From: Herbaspirillum sp. RTI4 | GTDB taxonomy: Bacteria; Pseudomonadota; Gammaproteobacteria; Burkholderiales; Burkholderiaceae_D | Direction: 5' to 3' | DNA: 64,000 nt | Assembly: GCF_034313965.1 (NCBI RefSeq) | Contig: NZ_JAVIWQ010000002.1 | Span: 434,001-498,000, forward strand | In this document: in pieces, positions 8,815 through 18,504 of the stretch | Numbering within the stretch: the first letter of the stretch is position 1 | Layout of the letters: every line of letters begins with the position of its first letter | Translations under genes and position numbers: made by a program | The notes under the pieces: model-generated | The model's database searches: none | Seen by the model: the letters and a program-made list of their open reading frames with translations, nothing else | What the model was told of the DNA's origin: nothing

Positions 8815-9267
8815 ATGTTTAGAGCACCCCCACCCCCTCCCCGCCGACGCCTCACACTGATTGCTGCCGTACTGATCATTGCCATCGCCACGGCAGTATT
8901 CGGCTATCCGAAGCTGATGGCGAAACTGGACCGTGGGCACGAACCGAAAATTATTGCCGCCAAGGCCGACATCATTCTGATCATGCAGGGTTTGTCGCGC
9001 TACAAGAGGCGGGTAGGCCGCTATCCCACGACGGGACAGGGTTTGCTGGCGATGGTCATCCGTCCCACCATCGCGCCTATCCCCAAACGCTGGGAAATGG
9101 GTGGCTATGTGGACCGACTGCCACGCGATCCGTGGGGCAACTCTTACCAATACCGCACGCCGGGCATCCATCAGGACGCGGAAGTATTCTCCTATGGACC
9201 GGATGGCCCCGTCGGTGGCGAGGACGGACCCGGCGTTATTGGCTCGTGGCAATTAAAGTGGCAATAA
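8815..9267 (+). CDS. Orphan GspG-like protein lacking the prepilin cleavage motif
   Basis: 150 residues resembling the soluble core of the major type II secretion pseudopilin GspG: one N-terminal hydrophobic helix (RLTLIAAVLIIAIATAVFGYP), then RYKRRVGRYPTTGQGLLAM and the C-terminal calcium-loop region DPWGNSYQYRTPG...YGPDG. However the leader reads PPPPPRRRLTLIA: there is no Gly at -1 and no Glu at +5, so prepilin peptidase processing looks unlikely. No other gsp gene is near. It lies between cyaY and hslU, convergent with hslU. Probably a membrane-anchored GspG-fold protein of unknown role. Confidence 0.75.
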   Translation: MFRAPPPPPRRRLTLIAAVLIIAIATAVFGYPKLMAKLDRGHEPKIIAAKADIILIMQGLSRYKRRVGRYPTTGQGLLAMVIRPTIAPIPKRWEMGGYVDRLPRDPWGNSYQYRTPGIHQDAEVFSYGPDGPVGGEDGPGVIGSWQLKWQ

Positions 9268-9298
9268 GGCTCTTCGCGTTCGCTTTTTACAAGACTCC

Positions 9299-10654
9299 TT
9301 ACAAGACGTAACGCGACAGGTCTTCATTCACCGCCAGCTCTCCCAGCCGCTCATCGACATAGGCGGCGCTCACTTTCAGCACGACCGATCCGGTATCGCT
9401 GGCAGTGAAAGAAATTTCCTCCAGCAACTTTTCCATCACCGTATATAGGCGGCGAGCGCCGATATTTTCGGTTTTTTCATTTACTGAAAAAGCGATTTCA
9501 GCCAGCCGCCGGATGCCATCCGGTTCAAATTCCACCTGCACACCTTCGGTCGCCAGCAAGGCTTCGTACTGCCGCGTCAGGCAGGCATCGGTGCTGGTCA
9601 GGATGCGTTCAAAATCAGAGATCGACAAGGAATCGAGTTCCACCCGTATCGGAAAACGCCCCTGTAATTCAGGAATCAGATCGGACGGTCGGGCCAGATG
9701 AAAAGCGCCGGAGGCAATGAACAAAATATGGTCGGTCTTGATCATGCCGTACTTGGTATTGACGGTCGTACCCTCGACCAGCGGCAGCAAGTCGCGCTGC
9801 ACCCCGGCGCGTGACACATCGGCACCGCCGTTTTGCGAGCGCGTGGCGATTTTGTCGATTTCATCCAGAAACACGATGCCGTTCTGCTCGACATTGGTAA
9901 TGGCCGCCTGCTTAACTTCATCTTCGTTGAGTAACTTGCCGGCTTCTTCTTCGATCAGTATTTTCATAGCATCGGCCACCTTGATCTTGCGCAATTTCTT
10001 GCGACCGCCATTGACACCGGAAAACATGCCCTTGATTTGCTCGGTCATTTCTTCCATGCCGGGTGGGGCCATGATTTCCATGCGCGGCGCGGCATCGGCC
10101 AGTTCCAGCTCGATTTCGTGGTCGTTCAGCAAGCCTTCGCGCAAACGCTTGCGAAAAGTCTGCCGCGCTCCACCGGCGGATTCAGCGCCTTTATTGACGT
10201 CCTCTCCTTCCGGCTTGAAACCAAAGTCCCGCGCCGGTGGCACCAGAATATCAATCACCCTGTCTTCCGCCGCATCTTCCGCGCGCGTGCGCACCTTGCG
10301 CATTTCGGTTTCACGCGTTTGCTTGATACCGATGTCGATCAGGTCGCGGATGATGGTGTCCACATCGCGTCCGACGTAACCGACTTCCGTAAATTTGGTC
10401 GCCTCGATCTTGATGAAGGGCGCATCGGCCAGCTTGGCCAGTCGGCGCGCTATTTCGGTTTTGCCGACACCGGTAGGCCCGATCATCAAAATGTTTTTCG
10501 GTGTAATTTCATGCCGCAGCGGCTCGGCGATTTGCTGTCGCCGCCAGCGGTTGCGCAGCGCAATGGCAACAGCGCGCTTGGCGCGATCCTGGCCGACCAC
10601 ATGCTTATCCAGTTCGGAAACGATTTCTTGCGGGGTCATGTTCATCATATTCAT
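9299..10654 (-). CDS. hslU: ATP-dependent protease ATPase subunit HslU
   Basis: AAA+ unfoldase that caps the HslV peptidase and feeds it substrates in the cytoplasm. 451 residues from the ATG at 10654 ([23 protein letters not shown]). Walker [10 protein letters not shown] near residue 62, the long I-domain (about 110-240), Walker [13 protein letters not shown], and the C-terminal tail NEDLSRYVL that docks into HslV. Two bases separate it from the hslV stop, so they are translationally coupled. The heat-shock promoter expected upstream of hslV was not identified. Confidence 0.97.
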   Translation of the reverse strand: MNMMNMTPQEIVSELDKHVVGQDRAKRAVAIALRNRWRRQQIAEPLRHEITPKNILMIGPTGVGKTEIARRLAKLADAPFIKIEATKFTEVGYVGRDVDTIIRDLIDIGIKQTRETEMRKVRTRAEDAAEDRVIDILVPPARDFGFKPEGEDVNKGAESAGGARQTFRKRLREGLLNDHEIELELADAAPRMEIMAPPGMEEMTEQIKGMFSGVNGGRKKLRKIKVADAMKILIEEEAGKLLNEDEVKQAAITNVEQNGIVFLDEIDKIATRSQNGGADVSRAGVQRDLLPLVEGTTVNTKYGMIKTDHILFIASGAFHLARPSDLIPELQGRFPIRVELDSLSISDFERILTSTDACLTRQYEALLATEGVQVEFEPDGIRRLAEIAFSVNEKTENIGARRLYTVMEKLLEEISFTASDTGSVVLKVSAAYVDERLGELAVNEDLSRYVL

Positions 10655-10656
10655 AG

Positions 10657-11193
10657 TCAGTCCAGAGTTTCGATGATGTGCGACTGGTTGGTGTAAATGC
10701 ACAGCTCGCCGGCGATCACCAGTGATTTTTTAACAATGTCGGCAGGGGACAGATCGGTATTGCCCTGCAAAGCCATCGCTGCCGATTGCGCGAAATTGCC
10801 GCCCGATCCGATGGCACCGATACCGTCGGTCGGCTCCAGCACGTCGCCGTTGCCGGTGATGATCAGGGTCGTGTCGCGATCGGCGGCCAGCAGCATGGCT
10901 TCCAGCCGGCGCAACATGCGGTCGGTACGCCAGTCCTTGGCCAGCTCGACGGAAGCGCGCATCAGATTGCCCTGGTGTTTTTCCAGCTTGGCCTCGAACA
11001 GATCGAGCAGAGTGAAGGCATCGGCGGTGCCGCCGGCAAATCCCACCAGTACCTTGCCGTGATGCAACTTGCGCACTTTGCGCGCCGTGCCTTTCATGAC
11101 CACATTGCCCAGCGTCACCTGGCCGTCGCCGCCCAGCGCCACCACCGATCCGCGCCGTACCGACAGGATGGTGGTTCCGTGAAATTGCTCCAT
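10657..11193 (-). CDS. hslV: ATP-dependent protease peptidase subunit HslV
   Basis: Threonine peptidase of the HslUV complex, a proteasome-like dodecamer. 178 residues from the ATG at 11193, [29 protein letters not shown]; the family nucleophile is the first Thr of the TTI stretch, exposed after removal of the N-terminal residues. Further landmarks are [23 protein letters not shown] and [14 protein letters not shown]. Cotranscribed with hslU. The short segment before the first Thr is about the usual size. Confidence 0.96.
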   Translation of the reverse strand: MEQFHGTTILSVRRGSVVALGGDGQVTLGNVVMKGTARKVRKLHHGKVLVGFAGGTADAFTLLDLFEAKLEKHQGNLMRASVELAKDWRTDRMLRRLEAMLLAADRDTTLIITGNGDVLEPTDGIGAIGSGGNFAQSAAMALQGNTDLSPADIVKKSLVIAGELCIYTNQSHIIETLD

Positions 11194-11317
11194 GTTGTAA
11201 TCCTCAGTGAAATTGTTGCAATGTGCCGCGCAGGGAGCGCGCATGGCATCCGAATGTACAGGATGCGAATCGACCTGATCGAGTACAACACGTTGGGGTT
11301 GGCAGCGCTTATTGCAA

Positions 11318-11350
11318 GTCGCCGCCTGCGTTTTCAGCGCAGGCGGCGAC
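11318..11350 (-). terminator. Strong hairpin between putA and hslV
   Basis: Perfect 13-bp inverted repeat (GTCGCCGCCTGCG at 11318-11330 and its complement at 11338-11350) with a 7-base loop, 43 bases past the putA stop. A very stable GC stem at this place suits a transcription terminator for putA. The minus-strand run after it is not a clean U tract, so it may be only a partly intrinsic terminator. Confidence 0.6.
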
Positions 11351-11392
11351 ATCGTGCGGGGGAGGAAGGGGGTCCGCGATCTGATCAGGCGA

Positions 11393-14300
11393 TCAGACGG
11401 ACAGGCTCATCAGACTGGCATTGCCACCGGCGGCGGCGGTATTGGTGCAGAGCGCCCGTTCTGCCACCAGTCGCCATAGAGGGATAGGGATCTCGGCCGC
11501 AACAGCAATCAGCGGCACCAAGGCACCGTCGCGCTGCGCCAGCTTCTTCCGCCACTCAACAGCCAGCGGCGCTTCCACCAGCGCCAGCTGCAACTCGGTA
11601 TGCGCCTCAATGGACGGTACGATGTGCAAGGCTTTGTTCAGCAACGTGAGCAGATCTGTCGGCAGCAATGCTGCGCTGCGCTCGTCGAGCACAGGCAGGT
11701 TGTCGCAGGCCAGCGCTGCGGCAATCTGATTGAGCAACACACCCGGCGTGACGGCAATGCACGCGAGCTTGCCGCGTGGCGCAAACGAGAGCGTATTGGT
11801 TTCGCCGGTCGGGCCGCGCAAGGAAATCGATGCGTGGCACACACTCAGCATCTGATAATGCCGGAGCAATGCAAGCAGACTCTCCCGCCCGGCTTGACTG
11901 GCCCACTCATACAATCCGTCCCGCTCTGCTGACGGCGCGGTTTCCCGCCGCTCATAGCCAAGGCTGTCGTGGGCAAGATTGCCCAGCGCCACCGCCGACT
12001 GTCTCTGTAAGCGGGACAAATACAAAGGTCCGCCGGCTTTTGGCCCGGTGCCAGAGCGCCCCTCGCCGCCGAACGGCTGAACGCCCACCGTCGCGCCCAC
12101 CATGTTGCGGTTGATATAAATATTGCCGACATGCGCAGCATCGCTGATCTCTGCGGCATTGCGGGCGATACGGGTATGAATCCCTAATGTCAGGCCATAG
12201 CCGCTGGCGTTGATCTGTCGCACCAGGTCCATTTGCTCACCGGCTCTGTACCGCAGAACGTGCAAAACCGGCCCAAACACCTCTTCTTGCAACTGCGCCA
12301 GATTGTCGATTTCGATCAGCGTCGGCGCGACGAAACACCCGTCGGCGTGATGCTCATTGAGCGCAAGCTGATAAATGTCTGCGCCACCTGCACGCATGCG
12401 TTCGATATGCGCCAATAATCCGGCGCGCGCCTCTTCATCGATCACCGGCCCGACATCGGTCGCCAGACGGTTGGGATTGCCGATGCAAAGTTGCTGCATC
12501 GCGCCTTTGAGCATGGTCAGTATGCGTTCGGCGCTTTCCTCCTGCAGACACAGCACGCGCAAGGCCGAGCAGCGCTGCCCGGCACTGTCGAAGGCCGATT
12601 GCAAGACATCCTGCACCACCTGTTCCGGCAAGGCGCTGGAATCGACAATCATGACGTTCTGACCACCGGTTTCAGCGATCAATACCGGCTCGTCCCCGCT
12701 CACAGCGCTCACTGAGCGCTCTGCCAGAGTGCGCTCAATGCTGCGCGCCACGGCACCGGAACCGGTAAAAATCACGCCCTGCACCCGGGCATCGGCGACC
12801 AGTGCCGCGCCTATGGTTTCACCGGGCCCCGGCAAAAATTGCAAGGCGCTGCGCGGCACGCCAGCCTGATGCAGCAATGCCACTGCTCGCTGGGCGATCA
12901 GCGGCGTTTGTTCTGCCGGTTTGGCCAGCACGGCATTGCCGGCGGCCAGCGCGGCGCTGACTTGCCCCACAAAAATCGCCAGCGGGAAATTCCAGGGGCT
13001 GATGCACACCACGATGCCGAGCGGCTGGGCGGGCGGCTGCACCAGAATCCGGGCTGCGTAGTAACGCAGAAAGTCCACTGCCTCGCGCACTTCGGCAATG
13101 GCGTTGGGCAAAGATTTCCCGGCTTCGCGCACGGCCAGCGCCAGCAATTCGCTGGTGTGTTGCTCGAACAAATCGGCGGCGGCATCGAGCTGCCGGGCGC
13201 GTTCCGCAACGCTCGTTTCGGGCCAGGCGGCATAGCGCAGCGCAAGCGCTACGTCTTCGTCGCTGGCGTCGATCGCGTGGCCCACCGTATCGTATTTATC
13301 GGCCGGATTGAGGATCTTGCGAATGCTGCCGCCCACGTTCACTGCCTCGGCAAGCAGCGGCTCCGCATGCCAGCGCTGCGGGCCGATGGCAAATTCGCGG
13401 GAAAGTTTTCGCAGGCTGGCTTCGCTGCTCAGATCGAGGCCCGCCGAGTTCTTGCGCGATTCGCCATACAGCGCAGACGGCAAAGGGATCTGCGAATGCG
13501 CTATGCCGTCCAGCTCTGCGGCCACCTGACGCGGATCGGCGATCAGCGTGTCGATATCGACCTTGGGATCGACGATCTGATTGACGAATGAAGAATTGGC
13601 ACCGTTTTCCAGCAAGCGCCGCACCAGATACGGCAGCAGCGTCTGGTGTGACCCGACCGGTGCGTAAATACGGCAAGGCTTGTTCAGCGCATCGGCCCCC
13701 ACTACCTGGTCGTACAGCGTTTCGCCCATGCCATGCAGACATTGGAATTCGTAATCGTTGACGCCCAGCTTTTTCGCATGCGTGTGGATGGCGGCGACCG
13801 TATGCGCGTTATGGGTGGCGAATTGCGGATAAACCAGCCCGCCCGAGGCCAGCAGTTTTTGTGCGCACACCAGATAGGAAACATCGGTATAGACCTTGCG
13901 CGTGTAGACCGGGTAAGCGTTCATGCCGTCCATCTGCGCACGCTTGATTTCACTGTCCCAATAAGCGCCCTTGACCAGCCGCACCATGAATTTCCGGCCG
14001 CTGCGGCGCGCCAGATCGAGCAGGTAATCGATGACGAAAGGACAGCGCTTCTGATAGGCCTGCACCACGATACCGAGTCCGTCGTAGACCGCCAGATCGG
14101 CGTCGTGCGCCAGCGCTTCGATCAGGTCGAGCGAGAGTTCCAGCCGGTCGGCTTCTTCGGCGTCGATATTGAGTCCGATGTCGTACTGCTTGGCCAGCAC
14201 CAGCAAGGCCTTCAAGCGCGGCAGCAGCTCCTCCATCACACGCGCCCGTTGCGCGCGGGCATAGCGCGGATGCAAGGCCGACAATTTGACCGAAATGCCC

Positions 14301-15148
14301 GGCCCCTGACGAATGCCGCGCCCGGCCGAGGCCTGACCGATGGCGTGGATCGCCTGTTCGTATGAGTCGAAATAATCGTCGGCATCCTGCGCCGTCAGCG
14401 CCGCTTCGCCCAGCATGTCATAGGAGTAGCGATAACCACGCTGCTCCTGATGAAGGCTATTGGCCAGCGCCTCTTCAATGGTCTGGCCGGTGACGAATTG
14501 CCGTCCCAGCAGGCGCATGGCGAAGTCGACGCCTTTGCGAATCACGAGCGCGCCACCGCGTCCGATCAGACTGGTCGCTGCTGCCGCCAGCCGGTTGTCG
14601 CTCGGCGGCGCGACCAGCTTGCCGCTGATCAGCAAGCCCCAGGAAGCGGCATTGACAAACAAGGAGGGAGAGGCGCCCAGATGCTTGCGCCAGTCGCCCT
14701 TGCCAAGCTGGTCGGCAATCAGGCGATCGGCCGTCTTGCGGTCAGGAATGCGTAACAAGGCTTCGGCCAGACACATGAGCGCCACGCCCTCTTCGGAGGA
14801 CAGAGAAAATTCCTGCATCAGCGCATCCACGCCGGAGGCCCCGACGCGCCGCGCCCGCACTGCCTGCACCAGTCGGCGGGCGAGGTCGGTGCTACTGCGC
14901 TGCTGTGCGGCGTCGCTCTCCGTTTGCGTCAGCAGCCAGCGCACCGCCTCTTGCTCGGAACACCGGTATGCGGCGCTGATCGCCGCACGCACTGGCGTCG
15001 GCGCATGTTCTATTTCTGCATGAAATTCAGAGAAAGGGGGAGAGCCACCGACAAATTCGGCAGCGGTATCAGACGGGGAAGGAGAAGAAAGAGTAGGCAG
15101 TGACATGGCGGATTTGACCGAAGTAAATGGAGAAGGATTTAAGTCCAT
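11393..15148 (-). CDS. putA: Bifunctional proline dehydrogenase / P5C dehydrogenase
   Basis: Oxidises proline to glutamate in two steps: FAD-dependent proline dehydrogenase (about residues 150-560; [27 protein letters not shown]) and NAD-dependent glutamate-semialdehyde dehydrogenase (about 640-1100; [19 protein letters not shown], and the catalytic Cys in [13 protein letters not shown]). The C-terminus has the PutA tail [15 protein letters not shown]. At 1251 residues it is shorter than E. coli PutA and has no N-terminal ribbon-helix-helix domain, so it should not repress itself; the Lrp-type gene at 16676 is a candidate regulator. Start is 15148 or the Met at 15106; neither has a strong ribosome site. 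Confidence 0.95.
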   Translation of the reverse strand: MDLNPSPFTSVKSAMSLPTLSSPSPSDTAAEFVGGSPPFSEFHAEIEHAPTPVRAAISAAYRCSEQEAVRWLLTQTESDAAQQRSSTDLARRLVQAVRARRVGASGVDALMQEFSLSSEEGVALMCLAEALLRIPDRKTADRLIADQLGKGDWRKHLGASPSLFVNAASWGLLISGKLVAPPSDNRLAAAATSLIGRGGALVIRKGVDFAMRLLGRQFVTGQTIEEALANSLHQEQRGYRYSYDMLGEAALTAQDADDYFDSYEQAIHAIGQASAGRGIRQGPGISVKLSALHPRYARAQRARVMEELLPRLKALLVLAKQYDIGLNIDAEEADRLELSLDLIEALAHDADLAVYDGLGIVVQAYQKRCPFVIDYLLDLARRSGRKFMVRLVKGAYWDSEIKRAQMDGMNAYPVYTRKVYTDVSYLVCAQKLLASGGLVYPQFATHNAHTVAAIHTHAKKLGVNDYEFQCLHGMGETLYDQVVGADALNKPCRIYAPVGSHQTLLPYLVRRLLENGANSSFVNQIVDPKVDIDTLIADPRQVAAELDGIAHSQIPLPSALYGESRKNSAGLDLSSEASLRKLSREFAIGPQRWHAEPLLAEAVNVGGSIRKILNPADKYDTVGHAIDASDEDVALALRYAAWPETSVAERARQLDAAADLFEQHTSELLALAVREAGKSLPNAIAEVREAVDFLRYYAARILVQPPAQPLGIVVCISPWNFPLAIFVGQVSAALAAGNAVLAKPAEQTPLIAQRAVALLHQAGVPRSALQFLPGPGETIGAALVADARVQGVIFTGSGAVARSIERTLAERSVSAVSGDEPVLIAETGGQNVMIVDSSALPEQVVQDVLQSAFDSAGQRCSALRVLCLQEESAERILTMLKGAMQQLCIGNPNRLATDVGPVIDEEARAGLLAHIERMRAGGADIYQLALNEHHADGCFVAPTLIEIDNLAQLQEEVFGPVLHVLRYRAGEQMDLVRQINASGYGLTLGIHTRIARNAAEISDAAHVGNIYINRNMVGATVGVQPFGGEGRSGTGPKAGGPLYLSRLQRQSAVALGNLAHDSLGYERRETAPSAERDGLYEWASQAGRESLLALLRHYQMLSVCHASISLRGPTGETNTLSFAPRGKLACIAVTPGVLLNQIAAALACDNLPVLDERSAALLPTDLLTLLNKALHIVPSIEAHTELQLALVEAPLAVEWRKKLAQRDGALVPLIAVAAEIPIPLWRLVAERALCTNTAAAGGNASLMSLSV

Positions 15149-15181
15149 GAGCGGACAATGGATTCTTCGATTTTATTCGGC

Positions 15182-15205
15182 AATACGGAATATTAATTCC
15201 GTATT
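15182..15205. promoter_or_regulatory. Perfect inverted repeat upstream of putA, candidate operator
   Basis: Arms AATACGGAAT (15182-15191) and ATTCCGTATT (15196-15205) around a 4-base ATTA spacer, in AT-rich DNA 34 bases before the putA start at 15148. Symmetry, AT-rich centre and position fit a binding site for an Lrp/AsnC dimer such as the product at 16676. Minus-strand bases beyond it lack a U run, arguing against a terminator of the preceding gene. Confidence 0.55.
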
Positions 15206-15360
15206 TTTATTCAAAATGCCATATTTAATTCTTCCTATTGGAAATATTAAATATAAAATTCAGGCGCAAGCACTGCGCCATTCATCCTGGCTACAGCACA
15301 CCCGAAAGGGAAATCCGCAACATGACCGGCAGCCAGAAAAACGGCCGCCGGCACCTTGGA

Positions 15361-16485
15361 TCAGTAGCTGGTCAGCGGGACAGGCAAGCTGTCCTTGAAA
15401 CGGAAGATCGTGACAGGCGATTGCTTGAGATCGTGTTTGTTGTCGAATTCATAATTGCCCGACACGCCCTTGTACTTGATGGCGGCCAGCGCCGGGCCGT
15501 AGGTTTTCGGCTCGACCGAATTGGCGGCTTTCATGGCTTTCGCAATCAGCATCATGCCGTCGTAAAACGAAGCGGCATAGGTTTCTGCAGGACGCTTGAA
15601 TTTTGTCTGATAGTCGGCAGCAAAGCGCCGCCCGTCTGCCAGCTTGTCCAGCAAAGCGCCGCCCTGGGTGCAATACACCCGCTCACCGATGCTATCGCCG
15701 CCCAGACGGCCCATTTCCGGCGAGCAGATACCGTCACCGCCCATCAGCGGCACATCAATACCCAGCTGCACCATCTGACGCTTGATAGGACCACCCTGTG
15801 GCGCGTAGCCGCCCAGGAATACGCCGTCCGGCTTGCGGCCTTTGATGGAGGTCAGGATGGCGCTGAAATCGCTCGCTTTGTCGTTGGTGAAGTCGCGGCT
15901 GACGATATCGATGCCGTTGGCCTTGGCGACCTTGACGAACTCATCGGCCAGTCCCTGTCCGTAGGCGGTGCGATCGTCGATTACGGCGACCTTCTTGAGC
16001 TTCAGTTCCTTGGCGGCGTACAGCGCCATTCTGCCGCCCAACTGGCTGTCGCTGGCGGCAACACGGTACAGATACTGGAAGCCTTGTTGTGTAATTTTCG
16101 GATTGGAAGCGACGGTGGCGATGACGATCCCGGCTTCGTTGTACACCCGCGATGCCGGGATGGTGACGCCCGAGTTATATGGTCCGACAATCGCCTTGAT
16201 GCCCTGATCCACCAGCTTTTGCGCCACGCTGACACCGGTGCGTGGATCGGCCTGATCGTCCTCAGACAACAATTCAAATTTCACTTTTTTGCCGCCGACG
16301 ACGAGACCTTGCGCATTCAAGCGCTCGATCGCCAGTTGCACGCCGCCCTGGTTATCCTTGCCGGCAGATGCCTGCGGGCCGGTCAGCGGGCTGCTGAAAC
16401 CAATTTTTACTGTCTGCATTTCCTGCGCCGAAGCAAGTACCGGCAACAAGGCGGACACAAGCATGAAACCTAGATGTTTCGTCAT
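15361..16485 (-). CDS. Branched-chain amino acid type ABC transporter periplasmic binding protein
   Basis: Periplasmic ligand-binding protein of the LivJ/LivK family, 374 residues. Signal peptide MTKHLGFMLVSALLPVLASAQ (about 1-21), then VKIGFSSPLTGPQASAGKD, the Leu/Ile/Val-receptor fold signature, and DQADPRTGVSVAQKLVDQGIKAIVGPYNSG. No permease or ATPase genes adjoin it. Its position between the Lrp-type regulator and putA suggests uptake of proline or another amino acid for catabolism, but that is inference; ligand specificity cannot be read. Divergent from lrp with 190 AT-rich bases between. Confidence 0.9.
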   Translation of the reverse strand: MTKHLGFMLVSALLPVLASAQEMQTVKIGFSSPLTGPQASAGKDNQGGVQLAIERLNAQGLVVGGKKVKFELLSEDDQADPRTGVSVAQKLVDQGIKAIVGPYNSGVTIPASRVYNEAGIVIATVASNPKITQQGFQYLYRVAASDSQLGGRMALYAAKELKLKKVAVIDDRTAYGQGLADEFVKVAKANGIDIVSRDFTNDKASDFSAILTSIKGRKPDGVFLGGYAPQGGPIKRQMVQLGIDVPLMGGDGICSPEMGRLGGDSIGERVYCTQGGALLDKLADGRRFAADYQTKFKRPAETYAASFYDGMMLIAKAMKAANSVEPKTYGPALAAIKYKGVSGNYEFDNKHDLKQSPVTIFRFKDSLPVPLTSY

Positions 16486-16675
16486 GGCATTTCCTCTAAA
16501 AATAGCGTGATTATGGGGAGTGAAACGAAGTCGTTTCGTGAGATTTTTTAATTCTGATTTTTGTCCATTCTATTTCCTATTCAAGGATATTTGGCGCGAT
16601 GTTTTCCCCTGCAATCAGAATTTGCACGATAAAATTTAACTTTTACCAAATTAAATTCAGTTTCCGAGAAAAATT

Positions 16676-17137
16676 ATGGGCCTCGACAAGATCAGCAAGA
16701 AAATCCTCTTCGAATTACAAAAGGACGGCCGCATCAGCAATGTCGATCTGTCGGCGCTGGTGAGTCTGTCACCGGCAGCCTGTCTGGAGCGCGTGCGCAA
16801 ACTACAGGAAGCGGGCTACATCCTCGGCTATGCCGCGCAATTGAACCCCCAGTTGCTGGATGTCTCGCTGCTGGTGTTTATTGAAGTGGTGTTGGACCGG
16901 ACGACACCCGAAGTCTTCGAGGCCTTCAAGCAAAGCGTGCAGAACATCCCTGAAATCATGGAATGCCACATGGTCGCCGGCGGCTTCGATTACCTGATTA
17001 AATCGCGCGTCAGGGATATGGACGCCTACCGGGAATTTCTGGGCAAATCGCTGCTGCAGCTCAAAGGCGTGCGCGAAACGCATACCTATGCCGTCATGGA
17101 AGAGGTCAAGTCAACGGTGTGTCTGCCGATTAAATAG
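16676..17137 (+). CDS. Lrp/AsnC family transcriptional regulator
   Basis: 153 residues: N-terminal helix-turn-helix (KISKKILFELQKDGRISNVDLSALVSLSPAACLERVRKLQEAGYI, about 4-50) and a C-terminal RAM amino acid binding domain (about 68-145, VAGGFDYLIKSRVRDMDAYREFL). Divergent from the binding protein gene and two genes from putA, the arrangement of PutR/BkdR-type activators that respond to an amino acid. It likely controls putA through the inverted repeat at 15182-15205. Its stop codon lies inside a 13-bp tandem repeat. Confidence 0.92.
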   Translation: MGLDKISKKILFELQKDGRISNVDLSALVSLSPAACLERVRKLQEAGYILGYAAQLNPQLLDVSLLVFIEVVLDRTTPEVFEAFKQSVQNIPEIMECHMVAGGFDYLIKSRVRDMDAYREFLGKSLLQLKGVRETHTYAVMEEVKSTVCLPIK

Positions 17138-17170
17138 ACTGCTTAAATAGACTGCTTAAATAGACTACTT
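17132..17170. repeat. 13-bp tandem repeat, three units, overlapping the lrp stop
   Basis: Unit AAATAGACTGCTT at 17132-17144 and 17145-17157, with a third copy at 17158-17170 changed at one base, followed by a decayed AAA start of a fourth. The TAG of the first unit is the lrp stop codon. It lies between two converging genes (lrp and the Ni/Co permease). Confidence 0.9.
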
Positions 17171-17201
17171 AAACAGGCCCGCCAAATAGGCCGCACCAGT
17201 G

Positions 17202-18248
17202 TCAGGCGGCGGTCTCCAGACGGTCGTAACGCTTCATCCGGTAGAACAGCACCGACAGCAACCAGCTAGCGACGAAGATGCCAATAATCGCGTAGCCCAG
17301 CATGCCGAAATGGGAATTGAGCATCGCCACCGTATCCCACGGCTGGCCGCTCAGTCCGATCCGATCTGCCAGCAGTCCGAGCGCTTCGACACCGCCGACC
17401 AGAATGGCGATCACCACCGAAATCAGCGTAATGGTCATGTTGTAGTAGAGCTTGCGAATCGGTTTGACATACGCCCAGCCATACGCGCCCAGCATCAGCG
17501 TGCTGTCGAGCGTATCGACCAGCGACATGCCCGCCGTAAACAGCACCGGAAACACCATGATCGACCAGACCGGCAGCCCCTGTGAGGCCTGGGTCGCCGA
17601 AATGCCGAGCACCGCGATTTCCGTCGCCGTGTCGAACCCCAGACCAAACAGAAAGCCCAGCGGATACATATGCCAGCTGCGCGTGACCAGTCGGAATAAA
17701 GGACGCAACATGCGCGCCAGAAAACCGCGTCCGGCCAGCAGGGTATTGAGATCGCCTTCGACGTACGCGCCGCCATTGCGCACGCGACAAAACACCCGGT
17801 ACACCGAGCGCAGGATGACGATATTGAGGATGGCAATGGCGAACAGGAAAAAGACCGACACCAGCGTGCCGACGATACCGACGACTTCCCGGACCTGATC
17901 GAGCGGCCCCTGGACCGCAATCGCCGCTACCGCGATGGCGACCGACGCCAGCACCACGACCGACGAATGGCCCAGCGAAAAAAAGAAACCCACGGCTACC
18001 GGTCGCTGCCCGGCCTGCATCAGCTTGCGCGTTGCATTGTCGATGGCCGCCAGATGATCGGCATCCACCGCGTGCCGCAAACCAAAACTGTAGGCCAGAA
18101 AAGCCGTTCCCAGCAGCAGCGGATGTCCGCGAAAGGCCAGTACCGCCCAGACCCACGCCAACACATTGAATGCCAGCAGGAAGCCATAAATACCGAAGAG
18201 TTTGCGCTTCAAATGACCGGGGGCAGGGGGCAGCAGAGGATCGGACAT
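17202..18248 (-). CDS. NiCoT family nickel/cobalt permease (HoxN/NicT type)
   Basis: High-affinity, single-component Ni2+/Co2+ importer of the inner membrane. 348 residues from the ATG at 18248 (MSDPLLPPAPGHLKRKLFG), preceded by GAAAGAG. Eight hydrophobic segments. All four family signatures are present: GLRHAVDADHLAAIDNATR in helix 2, FFSLGHSSVV, LGFDTATEIAVL and GMSLVDTLDS. Choice between Ni and Co is not decidable. No urease, hydrogenase or cobalamin genes adjoin. Divergent from the CLC gene. Confidence 0.93.
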   Translation of the reverse strand: MSDPLLPPAPGHLKRKLFGIYGFLLAFNVLAWVWAVLAFRGHPLLLGTAFLAYSFGLRHAVDADHLAAIDNATRKLMQAGQRPVAVGFFFSLGHSSVVVLASVAIAVAAIAVQGPLDQVREVVGIVGTLVSVFFLFAIAILNIVILRSVYRVFCRVRNGGAYVEGDLNTLLAGRGFLARMLRPLFRLVTRSWHMYPLGFLFGLGFDTATEIAVLGISATQASQGLPVWSIMVFPVLFTAGMSLVDTLDSTLMLGAYGWAYVKPIRKLYYNMTITLISVVIAILVGGVEALGLLADRIGLSGQPWDTVAMLNSHFGMLGYAIIGIFVASWLLSVLFYRMKRYDRLETAA

Positions 18249-18424
18249 GCGCAGACTCTTTCTCAATATGGGCCAAGTAACAAAGGCGCATGTTCTCACG
18301 AATCGCCCTACTTTCCGCCCTACGCTTTTTTCCCCGCCTGATTTGCGCTCCTCGTGCTGCGCGCCATTGACCCGTCTCAGGACCACCAACACGGCCAAGG
18401 CAGCCCAAAACCCGCTGATCGCGC

Positions 18425-18439
18425 CACGTTTTAAACGTG
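18425..18439. promoter_or_regulatory. 15-bp palindrome between the Ni/Co permease and CLC gene
   Basis: CACGTTT-T-AAACGTG, perfect 7-bp arms about one base, 66 bases before the CLC start and 177 before the permease start. Symmetry and location in a divergent promoter suggest an operator. I found no cobalamin box or fluoride riboswitch core in this intergenic region. Confidence 0.45.
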
Positions 18440-18504
18440 ACAGCCCCCCGGCTCGATGTCATCATCGCTGCACTGTTGAATTTTCAGATTTTTTCGGGAA
18501 AACC

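Noticed and set aside
8566-9252. 228-codon minus-strand frame overlapping the GspG-like gene
   Set aside because: The plus-strand frame has GspG core motifs; this one has none.
15238-16473. 411-codon open frame on the plus strand
   Set aside because: Antisense to the periplasmic binding protein gene, whose signal peptide and fold are clear.
18249-18504. Fluoride or cobalamin riboswitch ahead of the CLC or Ni/Co genes
   Set aside because: No GGCGATG-type core and no B12 box on either strand by eye; a covariance-model search would settle it.
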